A stretch of 64,000 bases of DNA from Nocardioides gilvus (GTDB taxonomy: Bacteria; Actinomycetota; Actinomycetes; Propionibacteriales; Nocardioidaceae), in NCBI RefSeq assembly GCF_003194605.1, contig NZ_QHKY01000001.1:620001-684000 (forward strand). The letters run 5' to 3'. Below, piece after piece: positions 35,306 through 43,554 of this stretch. The number at the start of each line of letters is the position of its first letter. The stretch's first letter is position 1. A program made the position numbers and the translations under genes. Below the pieces are notes generated by a model, which searched no databases, was not told the DNA's origin, and saw only the letters and a list, made by a program, of their open reading frames with translations.

Positions 35306-36909
35306 CGGTTCTCCAGGGTGTGGGCGAGGTCGACGTACGGGCGCAGGCCCTTGATCGCGACGTCCTCGCTCTCGGGGGTGAAGACTGCAGCGACGTAGCG
35401 GTCGGGACGTACGACGAGCACGTGCGGCCGCTCAAGGCGCACGGCCGGGTCGGCCAGGGCTCCGGTGAGGGCGCCGGTGAGGTCGACCAGTTGGTCCGGG
35501 CTGGTCGCCCGGGCTGTGGCCGGCACGAGGCGACGTACGGTCGCGGAGGCCCAGAACGGGGCGAGGCTCAACTCGTCGTCGGCGCCGAGCACGACCAGGG
35601 ACCAACCGTTTCCGAGGTGGTCGTCGAGCAGCGAGCGTCCTCCGTCGGGGGCCTCCGCAAAGGGCTGGCTCAGCGGCGCGCCCACCATCGCACGCAACTC
35701 AGGAGCGACCTCGGCAGTCGGCTCCACCACCGCTCCGTCGACGTGACGGGGCGGGGTGATGAAGCGCATCCCGGAGAGGTAGGCGTACACCGGCGGGAGC
35801 AGCCGAGCCGCCCGGAAGAGTACGTCGCGTGCCACCGCGGCGACACCCCGCGCCATCACCACCGAGCCGGTCAGGTGTGAGACCCGAATCATCTTCTTGG
35901 CGTGCGTACGACGCTCCGACTCGTACGTGTCCAACAACCGGTCGGTGCCCACACCGTCGAGCACGGCCTGCAGTTTCCAGACGATGTTGGCGGCGTCGCG
36001 GAGACCGGCGTTCAGGCCCTGTCCGGAGAACGGCGGCATCAGGTGCGCCGCGTCGCCGACCAGGAAGCAGCGACCGACGCGGTACGTGCTCGCCAGGCGT
36101 CGGTGCGCCACGTAGACGACCGCGCGACGGATGTCCTCGCTGCGTGCCTCGGGATGGAACGGCAGCACCATCTCCCGGATCCGTTCAGGACGCACCATCT
36201 CGTCGGCGTCGTCCTCGGGCAGCATCATGTACTCGAGGCGCAGCCGGCCGTCGAGGCCCGGCACGAGGACCAGCGGACGGTCGCCGTTGCCGTGGAACTC
36301 CGCGAACGGCTCGCGCTCGCCGGGGACGTCGAGGAGGTCGATGACCACCCAGCGCTCTTCCTGGGTGGAGCCCTCGAGCTCGACACCGAGCTCCTCGCGG
36401 GCGAAGCTGCGCCCTCCGTCGGCGGCCAGCAGCCAGGCGCCGCGCAGTTGGAACGTCTCGGAGCCGTCCTCCGGCGCCACTGTGACGCCTGCCCCGGACG
36501 CGTCCTGGGCGATGGCGGTGACCCGGTGCGCCGACAGCATCTGGATCATGGGGTGCTCGACGGCGCGGTCCCAGAGCAGTTGCTCCAGCACGGGCTGGTC
36601 GAACTGTGACTTGGCCGGGTGACCACTGCGCGAAGGAGCCGGCTTCGACTCCGCCAGCAGGCGTCCCTTCAGGCCGAAGTAGCGCGCCCCGGTGTCCAGG
36701 TACGTCTGTGCCTTGAGGGCTTCGTCCAGGCCCAGACCCTGCAGGATCCGGAAGGACTCGTCGGCGAGGCTGATGGCACGAGGCAGGTCACTGGGCGCCG
36801 ACAGCGGGTCGACGAGCGCCACGCGGGTGTCCTTCTCGGCCAAGAGCAGGGCGGCGGTGAGACCCACCGGCCCCGCCCCGACCACGATGACGTCAACATC
36901 CTGGTGCAC
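35302..36909 (-). CDS. FAD-dependent aromatic hydroxylase (MhpA/PheA-like), second copy
   Basis: 535 residues of the flavoprotein hydroxylase family. FAD motif GAGPVG is at 12-17, the DG motif in LAADGGRSFAREELG, and the GD motif in FLVGDAAHLMPPFSGQGLN; a C-terminal thioredoxin-like part follows. These enzymes hydroxylate a phenolic ring ortho to an existing OH. It is a distant paralogue of the hydroxylase at 40656-42314. GTG 36909 is preceded by AGGAA. Just upstream, between this gene and the ABC ATPase gene, lies a run of ten G. Confidence 0.9.
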   Translation of the reverse strand: MHQDVDVIVVGAGPVGLTAALLLAEKDTRVALVDPLSAPSDLPRAISLADESFRILQGLGLDEALKAQTYLDTGARYFGLKGRLLAESKPAPSRSGHPAKSQFDQPVLEQLLWDRAVEHPMIQMLSAHRVTAIAQDASGAGVTVAPEDGSETFQLRGAWLLAADGGRSFAREELGVELEGSTQEERWVVIDLLDVPGEREPFAEFHGNGDRPLVLVPGLDGRLRLEYMMLPEDDADEMVRPERIREMVLPFHPEARSEDIRRAVVYVAHRRLASTYRVGRCFLVGDAAHLMPPFSGQGLNAGLRDAANIVWKLQAVLDGVGTDRLLDTYESERRTHAKKMIRVSHLTGSVVMARGVAAVARDVLFRAARLLPPVYAYLSGMRFITPPRHVDGAVVEPTAEVAPELRAMVGAPLSQPFAEAPDGGRSLLDDHLGNGWSLVVLGADDELSLAPFWASATVRRLVPATARATSPDQLVDLTGALTGALADPAVRLERPHVLVVRPDRYVAAVFTPESEDVAIKGLRPYVDLAHTLENR

Positions 36910-36932
36910 TGAGGATTCCTGCCTTCACTGCT

Positions 36933-36942
36933 GGGGGGGGGG
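36933..36942. repeat. Ten-base poly-G tract before hydroxylase gene
   Basis: Ten consecutive G on the plus strand (C on the coding strand) sit 24-33 bases before the GTG of the hydroxylase, inside a 38-base gap. Such tracts are prone to slippage; here length change would alter promoter or leader spacing, not a reading frame. Confidence 0.9.
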
Positions 36943-36947
36943 ACGGA

Positions 36948-37823
36948 TCAGAGCGCGGACACGGTGGTGGCACCGGTCTTGTTGGTCTTCGCGATCTGGA
37001 CCTGCTCGTAGACCTGCGCGCGGAGCTCGGTGAAGCGCGGCATGGAGCGGGTCACCAGTTGGTCGCGCTCGGCCGGCAGGTCGATGACGAGGTCGTGCTG
37101 GACCACGGTCGGCGAGCTCGACAGCACGAGCACCCGCTCGCCGAGGTAGACGGACTCGTCGATGTCGTGGGTGACGAAGAGGATCGTCATGTCGTGCTCC
37201 TTCCAGACCTTGCGCACGAGGTCCTCGAGCTCCGCACGGGTCTGGGCGTCGACGGCTGCGAAGGGCTCATCCATCAGCAGGACGCTGGGGTGGATCGCCA
37301 CCGCGCGCGCGATGGCGACACGCTGCTGCATACCTCCGGAGAGCTGCCACGGGTAGCTCTTGCGGGCCTGCTCCAGCCCGACCGAGGCCAGCGCCTCGTC
37401 GACGCGGGCCCGACGCTCAGCCCGGGAGAGCTTGGCGACCTTCAGGGGCAGCTCGATGTTGCCCTCCACGGTCATCCACGGGTAGAGGCTGCGGCCGTAC
37501 TCCTGGAAGACGACCGCCATGCCCTTGGCCGGGCCGTTGACCTGCTGGCCGTCGAGGACGACGCTGCCGGACGTGGGCTCCATCAGCCCTGCGATGCACT
37601 TGAGCAGGGTCGTCTTGCCACTGCCGGAGGGACCGACCAGGCAGGCGAACTCTCCCTGGTGGAGGTCGAGGGTCAGGGACCGTACGGCCTCGAAGCTCTC
37701 GCCGTCTCGCTGGTAGACCTTCTGGACCTGGTCGACGCTCAGGCGTACGTCCTGGCGTACGTCCTGGCGTCCACTCACCTGGGGCTCGGTCACTCGGTTC
37801 TCGGTCACTCTGTTCTCGGTCAT
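36948..37823 (-). CDS. ABC transporter ATP-binding protein (nitrate/sulfonate/taurine family)
   Basis: 291 residues. Walker A GPSGSGKTT, signature [14 protein letters not shown] and Walker B VLLMDEPFAAVDAQT are intact; the protein matches the SsuB/TauB type. The N-terminus is built of short repeats (TENRV TENRV TEPQV, then QDVR QDVR) encoded by tandem DNA repeats, each 15-base unit carrying an in-frame start codon. ATG 37823 has GGAGAG seven bases upstream. It overlaps the permease stop by four bases and powers the importer encoded upstream. Confidence 0.9.
   Translation of the reverse strand: MTENRVTENRVTEPQVSGRQDVRQDVRLSVDQVQKVYQRDGESFEAVRSLTLDLHQGEFACLVGPSGSGKTTLLKCIAGLMEPTSGSVVLDGQQVNGPAKGMAVVFQEYGRSLYPWMTVEGNIELPLKVAKLSRAERRARVDEALASVGLEQARKSYPWQLSGGMQQRVAIARAVAIHPSVLLMDEPFAAVDAQTRAELEDLVRKVWKEHDMTILFVTHDIDESVYLGERVLVLSSSPTVVQHDLVIDLPAERDQLVTRSMPRFTELRAQVYEQVQIAKTNKTGATTVSAL
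37744..37823 (-). repeat. Tandem repeats at the ABC ATPase gene start
   Basis: Two tandem sets are adjacent: two 12-base units at 37744-37767 (encoding QDVR) and two full plus one partial 15-base units at 37785-37823 (encoding TENRV). The ATG (37823) and GTG codons ending at 37808 and 37793 occupy the same place in successive 15-base units and are all in frame. Confidence 0.88.
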
Positions 37824-38587
37824 TTGGCACTCTCCTTCAAGCCCACGTACCAACCGAGGACGCGGCTCTGGACGATTTGGAACAGCACCGACATCGCGAC
37901 ACCGATGAGGCCGAGCAGGACGATGCCGCTCCACATCTCGGGGATGGCGATCCGGTTCTGGAAGTTGATGGTGGCGTAGCCGATTCCGTCGGTGGAGGCG
38001 AACATCTCCGAGGTCACCATGAGGACGAGACCGACCGCGAGGCTCTGTCGGATACCCGCGAAGATCTGCGGCGCGGCCGCCGGCAGGACCAGGTAGCGCA
38101 GCCGGACCAGACCCGAGAGCCCGTACACCCGGCCGGTGTCCACCTGGACGCCGTCGATGGAGGCGACGCCCTTGACGGTGTTGAGCAGCACCGGCCAGAT
38201 GCAACCCAGGACGATGAGCGTCACCTTCATCGTGTCGTTGATGCCGATGACGAGCAGCAGCACCGGGATGATGATGGTGGAGGGCACCGCGCGGACGAAC
38301 TCGAGCATCGGGCTCAGGAGCGACCGCACCCACTCCACGGAGCCGATCAGCACTCCGAGGCTGATGCCCAGCGCGATGGAGATGGCGAGGGCAGCGAAGA
38401 GCCGGGCGACGCTGGGGACGACGTCGTTGCGGAAGCCCTCTCCCAACCACACCTCGACGAAGGCGTCGACGAGCGGCCCGGGCTGGGGGACGAAGAAGTT
38501 GGCGCCGTCGCGGGTGGTGAACCACCACAGCGCGATCAACAGGACCGGGAGCACCACGAAGTGGAGCAGACTCTTGAGAGCGTTCAT
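37820..38587 (-). CDS. ABC transporter permease (SsuC/TauC-like), second
   Basis: 255 residues with about six membrane helices and the BPD permease loop, here VYGLSGLVRLRYLVLPAAAP. ATG 38587 overlaps the stop of the preceding permease gene as TGATG; the GTG three bases earlier is an alternative, with GGAGG serving either. The two permeases are paralogues and presumably form a heterodimeric channel for the importer. Confidence 0.9.
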   Translation of the reverse strand: MNALKSLLHFVVLPVLLIALWWFTTRDGANFFVPQPGPLVDAFVEVWLGEGFRNDVVPSVARLFAALAISIALGISLGVLIGSVEWVRSLLSPMLEFVRAVPSTIIIPVLLLVIGINDTMKVTLIVLGCIWPVLLNTVKGVASIDGVQVDTGRVYGLSGLVRLRYLVLPAAAPQIFAGIRQSLAVGLVLMVTSEMFASTDGIGYATINFQNRIAIPEMWSGIVLLGLIGVAMSVLFQIVQSRVLGWYVGLKESAK

Positions 38588-39429
38588 CACGACTTTCCTC
38601 CACGCACGGACTCGTGCCAGAACAGCGACTTGCGCTCGATCACGGTCATCACACCGTTGACGGCCATGCCCAGGACGCCACTGGCGAGGATGAGGGAGTA
38701 CATCTGGACGTTGGCGTCGTTGATCTGGGCGAGGGCGACCTTCTGACCCAGGCCGGGGGTCCCGACGATCAGTTCGACACCGACCGCCAGGATCAGCGCG
38801 ACCACGGCGGCCAGCCGTACGCCGGTCATCAGGTAGGGCAGCAGTGTGGGGAAGACAAGGTGCCGGACCCGCTGCAGGAAGTTCATCTGCATCACCAGCG
38901 CCGTGTCCCGGGCGACGTTGTCGACGTCGGCGACGCCGTAGAGCACCTGCACGAGGACGAGCCAGAAGCAGGCGTAGACGATGATCAACAACTCTGCCTG
39001 CAGCTCGGGGCCGTAAAGCAGCGCCGCGACGGGGATCAGGGCGACTGCTGGGATGGGCCGCAGGAATTCGATCGTCGAGTGCGTGGCCCGGCGCAGGAAG
39101 TCGCTGGAGCCGATCACGACGCCGACGACCACCGCAGAGGCCACCGCGACCGTGAGACCGATCGCCCAGGCCCGCATGGTCTGAGCGATGGCCACCCAGA
39201 AATCGGTGTAGGTGAAGTTGGTGAAGAACTGCGGCAGCACCAAGGACGGCGGCGGCAGGTAATGGGGGTCAACCGGGCCGAGACGGGAGAAGAGCTCCCA
39301 CGTGAGGAGGAACCCGAGGATGCCCAACGCGCCCAGGACCACGGGGCCCTTGGCTCGTGTCGCGATGCGCGGGCGCGCGATCCGCGGCTGGACCTGCGCG
39401 AGGGCGAGGTCATGCTGCGAGACGCTCAT
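38587..39429 (-). CDS. ABC transporter permease (SsuC/TauC-like), first
   Basis: 280 residues. About 45 cytoplasmic N-terminal residues precede six helices; the coupling loop reads ALVMQMNFLQRVRHLVFPTLLPYLMTG in overlapping parts. The start MSVSQHD at 39429 has AAGGTG upstream; a longer frame begins 33 bases earlier in the intergenic region. A strong stem-loop lies between this gene and the binding-protein gene, probably tuning their ratio. Confidence 0.9.
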   Translation of the reverse strand: MSVSQHDLALAQVQPRIARPRIATRAKGPVVLGALGILGFLLTWELFSRLGPVDPHYLPPPSLVLPQFFTNFTYTDFWVAIAQTMRAWAIGLTVAVASAVVVGVVIGSSDFLRRATHSTIEFLRPIPAVALIPVAALLYGPELQAELLIIVYACFWLVLVQVLYGVADVDNVARDTALVMQMNFLQRVRHLVFPTLLPYLMTGVRLAAVVALILAVGVELIVGTPGLGQKVALAQINDANVQMYSLILASGVLGMAVNGVMTVIERKSLFWHESVRGGKS

Positions 39430-39489
39430 GAGAGCACCTTTCGGCGAGAGGGAAGGCTGCAAGGGAAGAGTTCGACAAACGGCGGAACT

Positions 39490-39528
39490 GGTGGAACGGG
39501 TGAAGCGGTGAAGCGGTGGAACGGGTGA
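39490..39528. repeat. 14-base direct repeat upstream of the first permease gene
   Basis: GGTGGAACGGGTGA occurs at 39490-39503 and again at 39515-39528, separated by 11 related bases (AGCGGTGAAGC). The block lies in the 148-base gap between binding-protein and permease genes. Confidence 0.75.
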
Positions 39529-39537
39529 GATGGTGCG

Positions 39538-39573
39538 CTCCGGCCGCGCCCGGGGGGATCGGCGCGGCCGGAG
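39538..39573 (-). terminator. Intra-operon stem-loop after binding-protein gene
   Basis: A perfect 13-bp GC stem (39538-39550 with 39561-39573) with a 10-base loop lies four bases past the binding-protein stop. It has no T-run. It may cause partial termination or protect the upstream mRNA, giving more binding protein than permease. Confidence 0.6.
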
Positions 39574-39577
39574 ACGA

Positions 39578-40555
39578 TCACTTGGTCCAGACGATCTCTG
39601 CGAGGTCCGGCTGGGAGTCGATGACGCCGTACTTGGTCATCAGGGTGGTGAACTTCTCGAGTGCCTCGACGTCGAGTTCCGCGTCCCACGCGATGAAGTC
39701 AGTCTTGGCAGCAACCTTGGGGTCGGTGCCGATGACCTCCGGCAGCAGGTCGCGCACCTCGTCCTGGTGCGTCTCCGCGTAGTCGAGGGTCTCGTCGAGC
39801 GCGTCGACAAAGTCCTCGACGAGGGCCTCGTCCTCGTCGACGAGCTTGCTGCCGGCGACCATCACCAGCTCGGACCCGCCGAGACCGGCCTCCTGGATGA
39901 AGTCGCTGGCGATCGATCCGCCCGCACCCTGGATCTGCTGCATGAAGGGCGGGCCCGCCATGCCGGCGTCGATCTGGCCGCTGCCGAGCTGGGCGCCGAC
40001 CTGGTCGAAACCGAGCTGGATGAAGGTGACCTTCTCCGGGTCTCCACCGTCGAGCGCGACGGCCTCCTTGATACCGATCTCGCCGATGCTGCCGACTGCG
40101 TTGATGGCGACCTTCTTGCCCTCGAGGTCCTTGGCGGACTTGATCGGGGAGTCCTTGCCGACCATGACTGCGACGGAGTCGGTCAGGATCTCGGGACGGT
40201 TCTCGCCGTAGCCCGAGACGATGCGGAGGTCGAGGCCCTTGCTGTTCGCCACCAGCGGCGTGGTGGGGCTGGCCAGGACGAAGTCCAGGCTGCCGGTGTT
40301 CACGGCCGGGAGCTGGGCGGCGCTGGACTGGCCCAGCACGAGCTCCAGGTCGATCCCCCGCTCCTCGAAGTAGCCCTTGTCGATGCCCAGCTGGAAGGCC
40401 CCCACGGTGGACGACGGGAAGAGACCGACCTTCACCTTGCGCAGGTCACCGTCGGCGGACGAGGAGTTCTTGCCGCCGTCGACGGATCCTTCGGAGCAGC
40501 CGACCAGCGAGAGCGCAAGAGCACAGCTGGCGATTCCGACCAAGGTCTTCTTCAT
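39578..40555 (-). CDS. ABC transporter substrate-binding lipoprotein (SsuA/NMT1-like)
   Basis: 325 residues. A short signal peptide ends in the lipobox LVGC (Cys20). The mature protein is an NMT1/SsuA-type type II binding fold: KVGLFPSSTVGAFQLGIDKGYFEERGIDLELV and a region with LDFVLASPTTPLV. Family ligands include sulfonates, nitrate, thiamine precursors and aromatic acids. Because it lies inside the aromatic array, uptake of the pathway's aromatic substrate is the likeliest role. AAGGA precedes ATG 40555, and a clear promoter with an operator-like repeat lies upstream. Confidence 0.9.
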   Translation of the reverse strand: MKKTLVGIASCALALSLVGCSEGSVDGGKNSSSADGDLRKVKVGLFPSSTVGAFQLGIDKGYFEERGIDLELVLGQSSAAQLPAVNTGSLDFVLASPTTPLVANSKGLDLRIVSGYGENRPEILTDSVAVMVGKDSPIKSAKDLEGKKVAINAVGSIGEIGIKEAVALDGGDPEKVTFIQLGFDQVGAQLGSGQIDAGMAGPPFMQQIQGAGGSIASDFIQEAGLGGSELVMVAGSKLVDEDEALVEDFVDALDETLDYAETHQDEVRDLLPEVIGTDPKVAAKTDFIAWDAELDVEALEKFTTLMTKYGVIDSQPDLAEIVWTK

Positions 40556-40615
40556 GGGGTTCCTTCTTCCGGGCGGGGAGCCCGGACGGGCTCCTCTGTG
40601 ATCCAAGTAACAGCG

Positions 40616-40644
40616 ACACTACGAGTGTGTAATGCAATCGTCAA
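40616..40644 (-). promoter_or_regulatory. Promoter of the aromatic ABC importer operon
   Basis: On the minus strand, -35 TTGACG (40639-40644) and -10 TAGTGT (40616-40621) have the ideal 17-base spacer. It reads towards the binding-protein gene with a leader of about 50 bases. Confidence 0.7.
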
Positions 40645-40658
40645 GACATATTGCATTA
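40630..40658. promoter_or_regulatory. Operator-like inverted repeat over the importer promoter
   Basis: TAATGCAAT (40630-40638) and ATTGCATTA (40650-40658) are perfect 9-base arms around 11 bases that include the whole -35 box. The outer arm also supplies the TAA stop of the upstream hydroxylase gene. Occupancy would block RNA polymerase, so repression is likely; the GntR regulator is a candidate binder. Confidence 0.65.
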
Positions 40659-42314
40659 TTTGGTGTATTTCGTACTCGATGCTTCAGAAACTCGGGCTGC
40701 AGCGAAGACCTGTCCCAGCACGCCGTCCAACTCCTGGGCCAGGCATTCGGCCGCGATGACGTGGTCGGGCCGCACGACGACGGCCGAGAAGGGGCGTCCG
40801 TGGAACCACGTCTTCAGGACGCCGACCGGGTCACCGACCACCACCACGTCCTCGTCGACCTCTGCCGTGGCCCACTCCGCCTGCACCGACGGGACCACCC
40901 GGACGAGGCGGCCACCGAGACGTTCGAGCGTCTCCCGGGTCTCCTTGGACACGAGGCGGCTCGGGTCGTTGTTCCACACGACCACCCGCCAGCCAGCACC
41001 GGTGACGTCGTCCAGGAGCGCCTCTCCCCCGCTCGGAGCAGTGACACGTGGCTGCGGGAAGAGTGTGCCCACTCCGGGCTTGTATCCCTCAGGCACCGGC
41101 ACCGACTTCGAGGACGGGATGACGACCGGCACGATCGCGCCCCGCTCGTAGCGCGGCATCGGCTTGAACCCCTGGGCCGAGACGTACGCCTTCAGCTTGG
41201 GCAGTCGGTCGACGACCGCAGCAGCGGCGTCACGTGCCGCCGAGCGCAACTTGCTGCGGTTGGTGACGACGTTGGCCATGTTGACCGAGAGCTCCACCAT
41301 CGCGCGGACGTGGTCGCGTCGCTCCTCGGCGTACGTGTCGAGCAACGAGTCGTCGGCGTCGCCGCGCACGACCGCGGTCAGCTTCCACCCGAGGTTGACC
41401 GCGTCCCGGATGCAGGAGTTCCAGCCCTGCCCGGCCACGACGGGCATCACGTGAGCGGCGTCGCCGGCCAGGAGCACACGGCCCTCGCGGAACCTCTCGG
41501 CCAGACGGGCGTGGTGCATGTAGACGCGGCGACGGATGATGTTGAGCCCCGCCGGGTCGGGCACGTGGTCGGCGAGCAGTCCGTGGACGAAGGCGTCGGA
41601 CTCGACCAACTCGTCCCCCTCGTCCTCATGGAGCATGAACTCCCAGCGACGGATCCCGTGCGGGAGCGCCAAGGTGGCGTAGGCCCGCGACGGGTCACCC
41701 CCGAAGACTGCGTGGGGCGTACCCAGCGGGTCGTCCGCGACGTCGATGACGAGACCTCGCTGCTTGCGGGTCTCCCCCTCGAACGCGATGCCCAGGTGCA
41801 TCCGGGCGAAGGATCGGCCACCCTCGGCGGCCACGACGTAGCGGGCAGTGATCGTCTCGGTGCCCTGGGCGGTCCGCACCGTGACGGTCGCCTCGTCGGC
41901 GGTCTGCACGAGGTCGACCGCCTCGGCTCCCATCCGTACCGTGACGCTGTCCCAGCGCGCGAGGCCGTCGAGGAGCACCCGGTCGACCAGGGGCTGGACG
42001 AAGCCGTTGCGCCGCGGCCACCCGAACTCGCGGGTGGTCGGGTTGATCTCGGCGATCACCTTCATGTCCTGGTTGACGATGCGTACGCGCTGGTCCGGCA
42101 CCGTGTGCGGGAGCACCTTGTCGACCAGCCCGATGGACTGCATGACCCGCAGCGCCTCGTCGTCGATGCCGACGGCGCGGGGGTAGTCGATCAGGTCGTC
42201 CAACGCCTCCACGAGCAGGGTGCGCACCCCTTGTTGACCCAGCAGGTTGGCCAGGGTCAGCCCGGTCGGGCCGGCGCCGAGGATGAGGACGTCGGTGGTG
42301 TGGGGAGAGGTCAC
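40656..42314 (-). CDS. mhpA: 3-(3-hydroxyphenyl)propionate hydroxylase-like flavoprotein (MhpA), first copy
   Basis: 552 residues, close in length and layout to MhpA, which hydroxylates 3-(3-hydroxyphenyl)propionate to the 2,3-dihydroxy compound with FAD, NADH and O2. GAGPTG is at 13-18, the DG-type motif in VVAAEGGRSFARMHLG (Glu in place of Asp) and the GD motif in LLAGDAAHVMPVVAGQGWN. Overlap with the aldolase gene (ATGA) makes it the last gene of the meta-cleavage operon. Actual substrate is inferred only from family and neighbours. Confidence 0.88.
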   Translation of the reverse strand: MTSPHTTDVLILGAGPTGLTLANLLGQQGVRTLLVEALDDLIDYPRAVGIDDEALRVMQSIGLVDKVLPHTVPDQRVRIVNQDMKVIAEINPTTREFGWPRRNGFVQPLVDRVLLDGLARWDSVTVRMGAEAVDLVQTADEATVTVRTAQGTETITARYVVAAEGGRSFARMHLGIAFEGETRKQRGLVIDVADDPLGTPHAVFGGDPSRAYATLALPHGIRRWEFMLHEDEGDELVESDAFVHGLLADHVPDPAGLNIIRRRVYMHHARLAERFREGRVLLAGDAAHVMPVVAGQGWNSCIRDAVNLGWKLTAVVRGDADDSLLDTYAEERRDHVRAMVELSVNMANVVTNRSKLRSAARDAAAAVVDRLPKLKAYVSAQGFKPMPRYERGAIVPVVIPSSKSVPVPEGYKPGVGTLFPQPRVTAPSGGEALLDDVTGAGWRVVVWNNDPSRLVSKETRETLERLGGRLVRVVPSVQAEWATAEVDEDVVVVGDPVGVLKTWFHGRPFSAVVVRPDHVIAAECLAQELDGVLGQVFAAARVSEASSTKYTK

Positions 42315-43042
42315 GAGGTGCTCCTGAAGGCTGCAAGGTGGGCGTTGGCCTGGGCACCGACCATCACGAGGTCGATGCCGAGTCCGACGTAGTCGACGAG
42401 GCCAGCGGCAGCGATGCCACGGGCGAACTCGGGGGTGCGGGCGTAGATGCCGACGCTGACACCGTGGGCCCGGGCGATCTCGGCGATCCGGACGTGCGCG
42501 TCGTGCACCGGACCGTCGGTCCAGTCGGGACGACCGGGCAGGCCGTACGAGACAGCGAGGTCGGCCGGTCCGATGTAGACCGAGTCGACGCCGGGGACCG
42601 AGAGGATCTCCTCGGCGTTCTCGACACCGCGCACGGTCTCGATCTGCACGACCGTCACCACGGCCGCATTGCCGGCCTCGGTGTAACTCTCACCGTCGTA
42701 GAGGGCCGGGCGGCTGGGGCCAAGGCTGCGGCCACCGAGCGGCGGGTACTTGGTGGCGGAGACCAGTGCGCGCGCCTGCTCCGCGGTCTCGATGGTCGGC
42801 GCGACGATGCCGCGCGCACCGGAGTCGAGCAGCCGACCGATGGCGCCGGTCTCCAGGCTGGCAGCCCGGGCCCAGAGCCACGGGTTGCCGCGCGGGACCG
42901 ACCGCATGATGGTGCAGGCCGTCTCGAGTCCCAGCTCGCCGTGCTGGAGGTCGAGCACGAGGCCGTCGTACCCACTGTGCAGACCGCTCTCGGCGATCGC
43001 CACCGAGGGGGTGGCGACGTGCATCAGGGCGGGGACGCTCAC
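42311..43042 (-). CDS. HpcH/HpaI-family aldolase
   Basis: 243 residues. The class II aldolase pattern is present: LDLQHGELG near the start, metal-binding Glu in VVQIETVRGVENAEEI and Asp in YIGPADLAVSYG. Family members split 4-hydroxy-2-oxo acids into pyruvate and an aldehyde. Here it probably replaces the unrelated aldolase MhpE, acting after the hydratase. No acylating aldehyde dehydrogenase (MhpF) is found nearby. Overlaps its neighbours on both sides by four bases. Confidence 0.9.
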   Translation of the reverse strand: MSVPALMHVATPSVAIAESGLHSGYDGLVLDLQHGELGLETACTIMRSVPRGNPWLWARAASLETGAIGRLLDSGARGIVAPTIETAEQARALVSATKYPPLGGRSLGPSRPALYDGESYTEAGNAAVVTVVQIETVRGVENAEEILSVPGVDSVYIGPADLAVSYGLPGRPDWTDGPVHDAHVRIAEIARAHGVSVGIYARTPEFARGIAAAGLVDYVGLGIDLVMVGAQANAHLAAFRSTS

Positions 43043-43548
43043 TTCTGTCCCTCGGTCCTGTCACTCGGGGATCCGCTCACACGCTGGGCGTGGGCGGCGG
43101 CGTTGGCGCCCCCGAAGACCGCCACGACATCGCGGCTACGGATCTTCCAGACACCGTCGACCTCGACGAAGGTCTGGTGGAACTCTCCGACGCTGGCCGG
43201 GTGGGTCGGCTCGGGCAGGGTGCTACGGAAGGTCATGTAGTAGGTGACTCCCGTGAGGGCACCGTCCTCCCAGCGCAGGCTGGTGCCGCCGGTGAAGTGG
43301 CGAACCTCGCCGGCATCCTGGGTGACCCGACGGGCGCCCCAGGCCTTGAGGGCGTCACGACCGTCCATCACTCCCATCGGACCGTGGGACACGAACTCCT
43401 CGGCAACCAGGGTCCAGAGCTCGTCGGCCCGACCGTGGTCGAGGAGGAAGTTGTACTCGGCGAGGAGCTGGTCGATCGCGACGCGGGTCGCGGCGTCGAC
43501 CGGGGTGGGGGTGGCAGAGCTGGCTGCAGTGGTGTCAGTGTTCTTCAT
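43039..43548 (-). CDS. NTF2-like/SnoaL-like protein
   Basis: 169 residues with a cone-shaped NTF2-like fold predicted from IDQLLAEYNFLLDHGRADELWTLV in overlapping parts, then GRDALKAWG and FHQTFVEVDGVWKIRSRDVVAVF. Such proteins act as isomerases, hydratases or non-catalytic subunits; ring-hydroxylating dioxygenase beta subunits share the fold, but no alpha subunit is present. Its place between the hydratase and aldolase suggests an accessory step in the pathway. Function not assigned. Confidence 0.78.
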   Translation of the reverse strand: MKNTDTTAASSATPTPVDAATRVAIDQLLAEYNFLLDHGRADELWTLVAEEFVSHGPMGVMDGRDALKAWGARRVTQDAGEVRHFTGGTSLRWEDGALTGVTYYMTFRSTLPEPTHPASVGEFHQTFVEVDGVWKIRSRDVVAVFGGANAAAHAQRVSGSPSDRTEGQK

Positions 43549-43554
43549 GGGGTC

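Noticed and set aside
36948-38603. Fusion of the ABC ATPase with an upstream domain
   Set aside because: The upstream part is a shadow of the permease gene; the ATG at 37823 has a ribosome-binding site and overlaps the permease stop.
43039-43548. NTF2-like protein as a ring-hydroxylating dioxygenase beta subunit
   Set aside because: No Rieske alpha subunit, ferredoxin or reductase gene lies in the island.
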